This document shows positions 1-6,838 of a DNA stretch of 40,498 nt, one piece after another. The stretch is from Clostridia bacterium (GTDB lineage Bacteria; Bacillota; Clostridia; Oscillospirales; CAG-272), in NCBI GenBank assembly GCA_017481225.1, contig JAFUPM010000036.1:1-40498 (forward strand). Reading direction: 5' to 3'. Both the position numbers and the translations under genes were made by a program. The notes below the pieces were generated by a model that saw nothing but the letters and a program-made list of their open reading frames with translations, did no database searches and was not told where the DNA came from. The number at the start of each line of letters is the position of its first letter. The stretch's first letter is position 1.

Positions 1-1348
1 CCTTGATACCGAGAGAGGAACCGTAAACAACCTTGATGGAGATGATAGCTGCAACACCGTTAGCGTCGGTCTTGCCCTGCTGAGTCATCCAGCTGTAGTC
101 GTTGCATCCGGTTGCATCGTATGCTACGAAATCAACCGAGTAAGCGCCGTCCTCACCTGCAACGAGTGCGGGAGAAACGCCTTCCTTAACTGCGTAGTTA
201 ACTGCGTTGCCCTCTGCGTCGAGGAGAGTACCTACGATGTAGTAATCGCACGCTTCAACTTCAACCGTGTTGCCCTCTACGGTGTACTTAACTGCGTAAG
301 TACCTGCGGTGAGAAGAATGTTATCTTCGCCGTAGCCGTAGTATTTGCCGTCGACAACGTTGTAAAGCTTAAGAGCTGCGTAAAGGTTACCTTCTGCGTC
401 AGCGGTCCAATCAGCATAGTCATCCTCAGTGATGGTGATGAAGCCGGACCAGGTAGCCTTGTCCTCAGAGGGAGCAAGAGCAAGCTCGCCCTCTTCGTAT
501 TCTGTAGCCCACTCGTTGAATGTGCCGATGAAGTGCATATCGTGAGTTTCGGTCATAGGCGCGATAGCTTCTACGAGCTCGAAGGTAACCTTGTTGTAGT
601 CACCTGCGTTGGGGTAAGTAGTAAGAGTGAACTTATAGATACCGTCGTGACCTTCGTTAAGAATTGCGTTCCAGTTCTTGTAGGAGTTGTTGTTCTCGTC
701 ACCGCCGATGAATACTACTTCACCGTCAGCGTTCTTAACCTCTGCATACTTTTCGTCAGCAGCGGTAACCTGACCCTCAGCGGGCTTGTTGGGGTTGATA
801 CCGTCAGCGTATGCAGCACCCTCGAAGATACCGATACCCTGCTGGCCGTCCCAAGAGCCGTAGCAAATCTGGAATCTGTCGCCTGCGTACATCTTGATGG
901 TTACTTCATAAACGTTCGCACCTGCAACGTCCTTCTTAACGAGCTTAAGTGCGTCGGGAGCTGTGTGGCTCCAAGCACTAGCCTTCATATCGCCTGCGCC
1001 GGTACCGATGAGGTAGTAGTTGTTAGTATCCTCAACGTGTTCGTCAGACTTGAATTTTGCAAAGATATCAACGTCCTCGTTGATAGCCTTGTCGAAATCA
1101 AAAGCAATAGAGCAGGATGCCTCTGCATACCAACCGTCGAAGGTCTTGCCCTCTGCGGTAGGCTCCCAAGAAGTTGCCTTAGAACCCTTGTCAATTTCTT
1201 CTTCCTTAAGAAGTTTGCTTCCCTGGTACCAGGATACTGTTACCTTTTCGCCCTCTTCTTCTACTTCTTCTTTATCACAAGAAGCGAAGCAAGTGACTGA
1301 AAGCACGAGCACCATAATAAGTGCGATGATAGATAAGAACTTTTTCAT
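1..1348 (-). CDS. Surface lipoprotein with InlB-type repeat and beta-sandwich modules (C-terminus beyond the window)
   Basis: The reading frame is open from ATG at 1348 to the left edge, about 449 residues, so the C-terminus is missing. It starts with a lipoprotein signal peptide (MKKFLSIIALIMVL) and a lipobox ending FASC at Cys24, followed by an acidic linker. Residues about 37-97 (VSWYQGSKLL through FDGWYAEASC to DIFAKF) match the Listeria-Bacteroides InlB B-repeat fold. From about 106 on come repeated segments opening YYLIGTG, MHFIGTFNEW and YYIVGTL, the way starch-binding or SusE/SusF-like beta-sandwich modules open. It sits beside pullulanase and malQ, so I infer a cell-surface alpha-glucan-binding role; the ligand is not shown by the sequence. 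The Shine-Dalgarno GGAGAGGGG precedes the ATG and there is a strong promoter about 110 bases upstream. The gene itself is clear, the function moderate. Confidence 0.85.
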   Translation of the reverse strand, partial: MKKFLSIIALIMVLVLSVTCFASCDKEEVEEEGEKVTVSWYQGSKLLKEEEIDKGSKATSWEPTAEGKTFDGWYAEASCSIAFDFDKAINEDVDIFAKFKSDEHVEDTNNYYLIGTGAGDMKASAWSHTAPDALKLVKKDVAGANVYEVTIKMYAGDRFQICYGSWDGQQGIGIFEGAAYADGINPNKPAEGQVTAADEKYAEVKNADGEVVFIGGDENNNSYKNWNAILNEGHDGIYKFTLTTYPNAGDYNKVTFELVEAIAPMTETHDMHFIGTFNEWATEYEEGELALAPSEDKATWSGFITITEDDYADWTADAEGNLYAALKLYNVVDGKYYGYGEDNILLTAGTYAVKYTVEGNTVEVEACDYYIVGTLLDAEGNAVNYAVKEGVSPALVAGEDGAYSVDFVAYDATGCNDYSWMTQQGKTDANGVAAIISIKVVYGSSLGIK

Positions 1349-1459
1349 TGTCCCCTCTCCTTATAAAATAAAATTATTTTTTGCCCTTAGGGCATTGTGT
1401 ATTCTCATATAGTATACTTATATATAAGTGTATTATATAAGGCACACACTTGTAGTTAT

Positions 1460-1488
1460 ATTATACAATCCAAACCCCAAAATGTCAA
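1460..1488 (-). promoter_or_regulatory. Sigma-A promoter of the surface lipoprotein gene
   Basis: On the minus strand the -35 TTGACA (1483-1488) and -10 TATAAT (1460-1465) are both perfect, with a 17-base spacer. Transcription would start near 1453, leaving a roughly 105-base leader with an inverted repeat (ACTTATATATAAGT) and a small GCCC-TAA-GGGC hairpin. Confidence 0.85.
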
Positions 1489-1591
1489 TACTTATTGTCT
1501 AATTTTACCTAATGCACAATTTGTAAATGCCATTTTTGTGCAAGATAACAAATTTTGGTGTTAAATTATTAACAATTATTAAAAATGTAAA

Positions 1592-1618
1592 GCCGCAGGA
1601 GGAAAAAACCCCTGCGGC
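1592..1618 (-). terminator. Rho-independent terminator after pulA
   Basis: The 8-bp stem GCCGCAGG/CCTGCGGC is followed on the minus strand by TTTACATTTTT. It lies 19 bases beyond the pulA stop codon and separates the malQ-pulA operon from the lipoprotein gene. The rest of 1349-1591 holds that gene's promoter and leader. Confidence 0.8.
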
Positions 1619-1636
1619 CTTGGTTAATTTCGTTAA

Positions 1637-4330
1637 TTATCCGTTAAGAATATTGTCGTTTGCGAGTATGATTGCGGTGTATGCGGGTATTGTAATCTTA
1701 CCCTCTGCGGTGCCGAGCTTTTGTGCTCCGACCGTGCTGCCGTCACAAAGAAGATTATAAGACGTGCTAAGAGTGTAGGACATTTCCTCTGCTGTGGGAT
1801 TTATAATTATCATCACCTTACCGCCCTTGTGGTCGTCAAGGGTTACTATCGCACGACCGTTTGTGGAAATCGTATTACCGCTGACAGCCGTACTGCTGTC
1901 CCTGAAGATGCTATAAGCCTTTCTCATATCGATAAGTCCTTTGTAGAACTCCGACATATTATACTCGTTTGTGCCTTCCTTCAGCACCGACCAGTTAATA
2001 TTGTTGACAGCATCGCCGGACTTGTAGCTGTTTTCGTCAAAGGCGCCGTCGCCCTTAGGCTTGGTACGAAGCATCTCTTCGCCTGCCTGGAAGAACACAG
2101 TACCCTTAGAAACCATAAGGATGGTTGCGCCTAACCTATTCATAGCAAGTCTTTCCTCTACCGTGTTATCAGCATTGGAAAGTGCCAGCTTATCCCAAAG
2201 AGTGTTGTTGTCGTGGGCACTCATATAATTTACAACCATAGAGTTCTTTACAGACCAGCTTGCACCCGTTCCGGAGCCACCCTTCATACCGAAGAGAACG
2301 GCAGGGAAGGAGGTAGAGCCTGCGCCGCTGATGTAGCCCTTGCTGTCCGAGGTGAACACGCTGCCCTTCAGACCGTCACGGATAGCGTCGTTAAATACTG
2401 CAATACCGCCGATAGCACCCTCAAGAGGAGTTATCTTGCTTATATTCGACTGGTTTGCCATAGGGCTTCCGTCGATGGTAGAGCCCATAGTCCAGCCCTC
2501 ACCGTAGATAATCGCTTCGGGGTTGATAGCGTGAACGGCGTTTTCAACCTTTTGCATAGTAGCAAGGTCATGCAGACCCATAAGGTCGAATCTGAAGCCG
2601 TCAAGGTCGTATTCCTCTGCCCAGTAGCTTACCGAATCAACCATAAATTTGCCGTACATATATCTTTCCGATGCGGTGTCGTTTCCGCAGCCTGAAGCCG
2701 AGGAGTTAGCACCGGAAGCGGTATATCTGTAATAATAATAAGGAACGATTTTGTTGAACGAGCTGTTTGCATCGTATGTATGATTATAAACCATATCCAT
2801 AACTACGCCGATTCCCGCTGCGTGAAGAGCCTGAACCATCTCTTTGTATTCCTTGATCCTCACCTCTCCGTTATACGGGTCGGTGCAATAGCTTCCCTCG
2901 GGAACGTTGTAATTTTTAGGGTCGTATCCCCAGTTAAACTGACCGTCGGGATTTGCCTCGTCTACGGTTGCATAGTCGTATACGGGGAGCAGATGCACGT
3001 GGGTAATTCCAAGCTCGACAAGATAATCTACACCAACCGCCTCGCCGTGCTCGTTGACAAGACCGCACTCGGTGAAGGCAAGATACTTGCCCTTGTAGTT
3101 TGAAGCGGCGATTTTGTTAGAGAAGTCTCTTACGTGGACCTCCCAGATAATAGCATCGGAATAGCTCTCAATACCTGTGGAGAAATTGTCTGTGCCCCAA
3201 CCGTCAGGGTCGGTGCGTCCAAGGTCAACGACCATTCCTCGATTACCGTTAAGACCCGCAGCCTTTGCGTAGGGGTCAACTGCCTCCTGCGTTCCAACGG
3301 AGGTGGTAACGGTGTAGGTATAGTACGTGCCGTGTCCACAGCTTTCGGTATGCGACCATACCCCCTTTGCGCCCTTGGTCATATCTACGCTCTTATATGC
3401 CGAGCCGCCGTTTCCTGCGCTGAAGAGATTAAGCACAACCTTCGACGCTGTGGGAGCCCATACCTTGAACGTAGTGCTATCTCCGTTTATTACGGCGCCC
3501 AGGTCATCTCCGTCATAGGTGTAATTTTCTATAAAGTAATCGCTGTCAAATATAGAGGTAGGAACAACCGCCTTTTCTCCGTAGTCCTCGATGACGACAC
3601 GGTAATTCTTACCGACATCGAGCGTTTCCTCAACCTCGATAATACCCGTAGTAGCCGCCTTGCCCATATTGGTTATATTAAGCACGGTAAGCTCCTTGTC
3701 ACCCTCGTAAACCTTTACCTGACTGTACTTTGAAATTGTAGTCTGGGGAGTGATATTGTACTGAATCTTGTGGAAGTCGGTCATTCCCGCAAGAGTAAAT
3801 TTCTTTATCATTGTGAGAGTCTTTCCTCCATCATTGCTTGTATACTGTGCAGCGTCACCGCTCTTTAAGTAAATGAAGGTTTCCTTGCCCTCGATTACTG
3901 CGATACGGTCCTCGCTGGTAGCGTCCTTGGTAGCCTCGCCCCAGGAGGTGCCACCGGGCTCGGAGCATCCTGTACGAACGATAAAGCCTACCTGTTCAAT
4001 TCCCTCGGGAATGTTAATCACAACCTTTGCGCCGTAGTCGCAGGGATGCATAACGTAACCCGACCCCTCTTTGCCGTCCCACCAGCACCAGATGTCACAG
4101 TCCTCTATAACACCGGGGTGTGACCAGTAGAACGTAAGCTGATTGCAGCCGTCTTCCATAGGGATTCTGTATTCGTCCTCGGGCATCTGCCAGCCGCCCT
4201 CGTTTCCGCCTTCGTTTCCGCCCTCGTTTCCGCCATCGTTATTAGAGTTTTGGCAGGACGTGAGTAAGAGTGTAAGCAGCATCACTATCACCAGAAGCAT
4301 TGATATGATGCGTGAATAGTTCTTTTTCAT
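1637..4330 (-). CDS. pulA: Type I pullulanase, cell-surface lipoprotein (GH13)
   Basis: 897 residues; cleaves alpha-1,6 branch points of pullulan, amylopectin and glycogen outside the cell. A signal peptide ends LLLTSC with lipid-attached Cys26, then a GGNE-repeat linker (33-46). Residues about 47-165 look like the CBM41 pullulanase-associated domain and about 275-345 like CBM48 (TFKVWAPTASKVVLNLF). The GH13 barrel has the type I pullulanase signature FNWGYDP (465-471), DMVYNHTY (512-519), DGFRFDLMG with nucleophile Asp582, IYGEGW with acid/base Glu611, and SAHDN with Asp707. The ATG is preceded by GAGGTG at good spacing, and the gene begins 18 bases after the malQ stop, so the two are co-transcribed. 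All catalytic residues are present and the length is normal. A chain released here would be a linear maltooligosaccharide, the substrate of MalQ. Confidence 0.95.
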   Translation of the reverse strand: MKKNYSRIISMLLVIVMLLTLLLTSCQNSNNDGGNEGGNEGGNEGGWQMPEDEYRIPMEDGCNQLTFYWSHPGVIEDCDIWCWWDGKEGSGYVMHPCDYGAKVVINIPEGIEQVGFIVRTGCSEPGGTSWGEATKDATSEDRIAVIEGKETFIYLKSGDAAQYTSNDGGKTLTMIKKFTLAGMTDFHKIQYNITPQTTISKYSQVKVYEGDKELTVLNITNMGKAATTGIIEVEETLDVGKNYRVVIEDYGEKAVVPTSIFDSDYFIENYTYDGDDLGAVINGDSTTFKVWAPTASKVVLNLFSAGNGGSAYKSVDMTKGAKGVWSHTESCGHGTYYTYTVTTSVGTQEAVDPYAKAAGLNGNRGMVVDLGRTDPDGWGTDNFSTGIESYSDAIIWEVHVRDFSNKIAASNYKGKYLAFTECGLVNEHGEAVGVDYLVELGITHVHLLPVYDYATVDEANPDGQFNWGYDPKNYNVPEGSYCTDPYNGEVRIKEYKEMVQALHAAGIGVVMDMVYNHTYDANSSFNKIVPYYYYRYTASGANSSASGCGNDTASERYMYGKFMVDSVSYWAEEYDLDGFRFDLMGLHDLATMQKVENAVHAINPEAIIYGEGWTMGSTIDGSPMANQSNISKITPLEGAIGGIAVFNDAIRDGLKGSVFTSDSKGYISGAGSTSFPAVLFGMKGGSGTGASWSVKNSMVVNYMSAHDNNTLWDKLALSNADNTVEERLAMNRLGATILMVSKGTVFFQAGEEMLRTKPKGDGAFDENSYKSGDAVNNINWSVLKEGTNEYNMSEFYKGLIDMRKAYSIFRDSSTAVSGNTISTNGRAIVTLDDHKGGKVMIIINPTAEEMSYTLSTSYNLLCDGSTVGAQKLGTAEGKITIPAYTAIILANDNILNG

Positions 4331-4348
4331 ATTGACACCTCATATAAT

Positions 4349-5860
4349 TTATTTTACCCCACGGTTTGTGCGGGTGATAATGCTTTTGATTTTTTCTGTA
4401 AGCGTTGCCGTGCGATATCTGGGGCTTACACGCCAGGTCCAGTTACCCTCGGCAACCGACGGAGTATTCATTCGTCCCTCGTCGTTAGTGAGCTCAAGAT
4501 AGTCCTGCATAGGTACTACCGCGAGGTTTGCAGGGCTTGCAAGAGCAAATTCGAGCAGGTCGTAAGCACGGCTTTGTCCCTTATGCCTTGGGCATTCCTT
4601 GTTGAAGCGGCGGCGTGCGGGCCCGCTTATGTTTTTGCACCAGGTTTTAACGCAGTCTGCATCGTGAGAGCCGGGGTAGCAAACGCAGTTGGCATTCGCA
4701 TAGGTGCGGGGAAGATACTCGCTGTTGTCATCGTAAAAGGCAAACTGAAGCATTTTCATACCCGGGAATCCGCTGTCGGAAAGCAATTCTCTGACGTCGT
4801 CGGTGATAAAACCCAGGTCCTCAGCAATAATTTTGGCTTTCGGGAACTTTTCCTTAATAGTCCTGAAAAGCTGAATGCCGGGAGCACTGTCCCATTTGCC
4901 GTTTCTGGCGGTTGCCTCGCCGTAAGGAACGTTATAATATCCTGCAAAGCCTCTGAAGTGGTCGATGCGTAGAATATCGTACATACGGAAGCTTTGGCCG
5001 ACTCTCTTGCACCACCAAGAGAATCCGTCCTTTTCCATAAGAGCCCAATTATAGATGGGATTGCCCCAAAGCTGACCGTCGGGCGAGAAGCCGTCGGGCG
5101 GACAGCCGGCAACGACGGCGGGGTTGAATTCGCCGTCAAGCAAAAATTGCTCGGGCGCGCACCATACGTCCATTGAATCGTGCGCAACGTAGATAGGCAT
5201 ATCTCCAATAATTACTATGCCGAAGGAGTGGGCGTATGTAACAAGCGTTTGCCATTGCAGGTCAAATTCAAACTGTACCCATTCCCAGAAGCCGCACTCG
5301 GCAGAGAATTCGTCGCGGTGAAGTCTCGCCTCTGCGACGTCTCTGTGTACACTGTCCCAATTAGTCCACGCACAGTAGTTGTAATGAACCTTTAAAGCCA
5401 TGAATAGCGAATAATCCGACAGCCACTGTGAGTTCTTTTTGAGGAAGGATCTATATTCGCGAGACTTATCTCCTCCGCCTTCCTTGAATCGAGAATAGGC
5501 CTTGCGCAACACCGTATAACGGGTGTTGAATAGCCAACCGTAATCAACTCTTAAAGACTTGTTTACGTTTTCCGAAAGCTCATCCTTGGTAAGGAGTCCT
5601 CTTTTGCGCAGTATGTCAAGATCAATGAAATAAGGATTTCCTGCGACCGATGCGGGCGACTGATAGGGGCTGTCGCCGTAGGAGGTGGGGTTGAGCGGCA
5701 ACACCTGCCAGCACTTTATCCCCGTTTCAACGAGGAAATCCACGAAGTCGTAGGCTCCTTTTCCAAACGAGCCGATGCCGTAAGGAGAGGGAAGCGAGCT
5801 TATCGGCATAAGAATTCCGCTTTTTCTCTTGAATCCGAAGTTTTTTAGTGAAGTTTTCAT
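4349..5860 (-). CDS. malQ: 4-alpha-glucanotransferase (amylomaltase, GH77)
   Basis: 503 residues from the ATG at 5860; an upstream ATG at 5884 is in frame, but the Shine-Dalgarno AAGAAGGAC sits 5 bases before the inner one, so I chose that. MalQ is cytoplasmic and transfers glucan segments between maltooligosaccharides, releasing glucose. GH77 hallmarks are visible: NPTSYGDSPYQSPASVAGNP (57-76), GDMPIYVAHDSMDVW (219-233), RIDHFRGF with nucleophile Asp300, IIAEDLG with acid/base Glu347, and PGSHD with Asp400. Length is typical. It is the first gene of the malQ-pulA operon, which couples outside debranching with inside chain remodelling. Confidence 0.96.
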   Translation of the reverse strand: MKTSLKNFGFKRKSGILMPISSLPSPYGIGSFGKGAYDFVDFLVETGIKCWQVLPLNPTSYGDSPYQSPASVAGNPYFIDLDILRKRGLLTKDELSENVNKSLRVDYGWLFNTRYTVLRKAYSRFKEGGGDKSREYRSFLKKNSQWLSDYSLFMALKVHYNYCAWTNWDSVHRDVAEARLHRDEFSAECGFWEWVQFEFDLQWQTLVTYAHSFGIVIIGDMPIYVAHDSMDVWCAPEQFLLDGEFNPAVVAGCPPDGFSPDGQLWGNPIYNWALMEKDGFSWWCKRVGQSFRMYDILRIDHFRGFAGYYNVPYGEATARNGKWDSAPGIQLFRTIKEKFPKAKIIAEDLGFITDDVRELLSDSGFPGMKMLQFAFYDDNSEYLPRTYANANCVCYPGSHDADCVKTWCKNISGPARRRFNKECPRHKGQSRAYDLLEFALASPANLAVVPMQDYLELTNDEGRMNTPSVAEGNWTWRVSPRYRTATLTEKIKSIITRTNRGVK

Positions 5861-5913
5861 AATGAGTCCTTCTTTACAAACCATAGTAACCCTTACTTTT
5901 TAGGGCAAATAAT

Positions 5914-5942
5914 ATTTTATCATACAAGAAACATTATGTCAA
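5914..5942 (-). promoter_or_regulatory. Sigma-A promoter of malQ-pulA
   Basis: The -35 TTGACA (5937-5942) and -10 TAAAAT (5914-5919) are separated by 17 bases on the minus strand, about 50 bases before the malQ start. I see no clear operator palindrome in the short leader. Confidence 0.85.
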
Positions 5943-6069
5943 TTATACAAAGTTTGGATTTTTGGATGGAGTTTTTGTGCACTTTCCACAATTTTGCATC
6001 ATTTTTTGTATTGAGATGAGTAAAAACAACGAACGTCTGTTCAATACGACAGCTCCTTTGGCAAAAATC

Positions 6070-6098
6070 TTGATGTTTTTAAATCCGGGTGGTATAAT
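6070..6098 (+). promoter_or_regulatory. Candidate sigma-A promoter before a broken small ORF
   Basis: TTGATG (6070-6075), a 17-base spacer, then TATAAT (6093-6098). It points to the small ORF at 6163. The remainder of 5943-6162 shows no gene I can support. Confidence 0.5.
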
Positions 6099-6162
6099 TG
6101 TTCTCGTCGCTTTAACAAATAACTTCGGATCAAAAAATATACATAATTCGTCAGGTGTGAAA

Positions 6163-6309
6163 ATGAAAAAATAAAGGAAAAATCGAGTTTTAAGCTATAT
6201 TTTGATAATAATTATTTACATTTTTGCGGTATTTGTGGCGATTTTCACTTACAATGCTCTGAATTTTGTTGGTAGCAAACTGCGTAACACCCCTCTAAAA
6301 ACTGCGTAA
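6163..6309 (+). pseudogene. Small membrane-peptide ORF interrupted by a stop at codon 4
   Basis: An ATG at 6163, preceded by AGGTG at good spacing, reads MKK and then TAA (6172-6174). The same frame continues as RKNRVLSYILII, YIFAVFVAIFTYNALNFVG and SKLRNTPLKTA to a stop at 6307-6309. A basic start followed by about 20 hydrophobic residues is what a small membrane protein or a signal anchor looks like. A plausible promoter precedes it and a strong terminator follows. It could be a nonsense-mutated remnant; it could also be chance in AT-rich DNA, or a gene starting at an internal TTG (6202). Confidence 0.3.
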
Positions 6310-6310
6310 C
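6277..6310 (+). repeat. 12-bp direct repeat, 22-bp period
   Basis: AAACTGCGTAAC occurs at 6277-6288 and again at 6299-6310, just left of the terminator that ends at the island's left boundary. Confidence 0.7.
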
Positions 6311-6318
6311 AAGCAAAA

Positions 6319-6357
6319 AATAAAGCCTTGAAAACTCAATGTTTTCAAGGCTTTATT
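6319..6357. terminator. Perfect 17-bp hairpin at the left end of the island
   Basis: A 17-bp perfect stem (AATAAAGCCTTGAAAAC and its complement) with a 5-base loop. On the minus strand it directly follows the duplicated tRNA 3' end and runs into TTTTTTGC, so it looks like the original tRNA terminator; on the plus strand it would end the small ORF. Confidence 0.75.
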
Positions 6358-6369
6358 TGGTCTGAGTGA
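6356..6369. repeat. Left attachment-site repeat (copy of the tRNA-Pro 3' end)
   Basis: TTTGGTCTGAGTGA matches all 14 bases at 13870-13883, which cover the 3' end of tRNA-Pro including CCA. Both copies adjoin a terminator-like hairpin, as expected for the two ends of an element inserted in a tRNA 3' end. The match breaks down after 14 bases. Confidence 0.65.
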
Positions 6370-6529
6370 ACCGAACTTATCCGAACACTTGTATTTTTGA
6401 TGATTTACCTATTACCACGTAATAGGAATTTTTAATTTTTAGAGGTTGTGGCGGCGTGATTTTTGTATTTTTGAGTGCGTAAATGCGTGGAATGTGTGCG
6501 AAACTGTTGATTTTCGCTGGTTTAATCTC

Positions 6530-6589
6530 TTGACAAAATATCTAAAAATTAGATAATATATTGACATTTTCAACGATGTGTGGTACAAT
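6530..6589 (+). promoter_or_regulatory. Tandem promoters and palindromic operator of the hsd operon
   Basis: Two promoters read towards hsdR: TTGACA (6530-6535), 18 bases, TAATAT (6554-6559); and TTGACA (6561-6566), 17 bases, TACAAT (6584-6589). A perfect palindrome TATCTAA-AAA-TTAGATA (6539-6555) fills the first spacer and ends at its -10 box, a natural binding place for the small XRE protein encoded next. I infer autoregulation. Confidence 0.7.
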
Positions 6590-6626
6590 GTTTTCATATG
6601 ATATTTTATGGTAGAGAGGTACTACT

Positions 6627-6836
6627 ATGAGCGTTTGTTATAACAAGCTTTGGAAGCTTTTGATCGACAAAAACATGAACAAAACCGAGTTGAGAACGGC
6701 AACGGGTATTACGACTACTGCACTCGCAAAACTCGGAAGAAATGAGAACGTTAATACAGAGGTGCTTGTGAAAATTTGCAAGGTTCTCGACTGCAAAATT
6801 GAAGACATTATGGAAATTATAGATATGGAGGGATAA
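6627..6836 (+). CDS. XRE-family HTH regulator of the type I R-M operon
   Basis: 68 residues, almost entirely a Cro/C1-type helix-turn-helix (ELRTATGITTTALAKLGRN, then VNTEVLVKICKVLDCKIEDI). It follows the tandem promoters with GAGAGGT before the ATG, and its stop is two bases from the hsdR start, so it is translated with the restriction gene. Proteins of this size often set expression of restriction-modification operons. Binding to the upstream palindrome is inference. Confidence 0.85.
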   Translation: MSVCYNKLWKLLIDKNMNKTELRTATGITTTALAKLGRNENVNTEVLVKICKVLDCKIEDIMEIIDMEG

Positions 6837-6838
6837 AA

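Noticed and set aside
533..1300. Plus-strand frame of 255 codons at the left edge
   Set aside because: It lies antisense to the lipoprotein gene, which has a promoter, a Shine-Dalgarno and a signal peptide.
5962..6174. 70-codon plus-strand ORF after malQ
   Set aside because: No ribosome-binding site and unlikely composition; only its last three codons, MKK, coincide with a plausible start.
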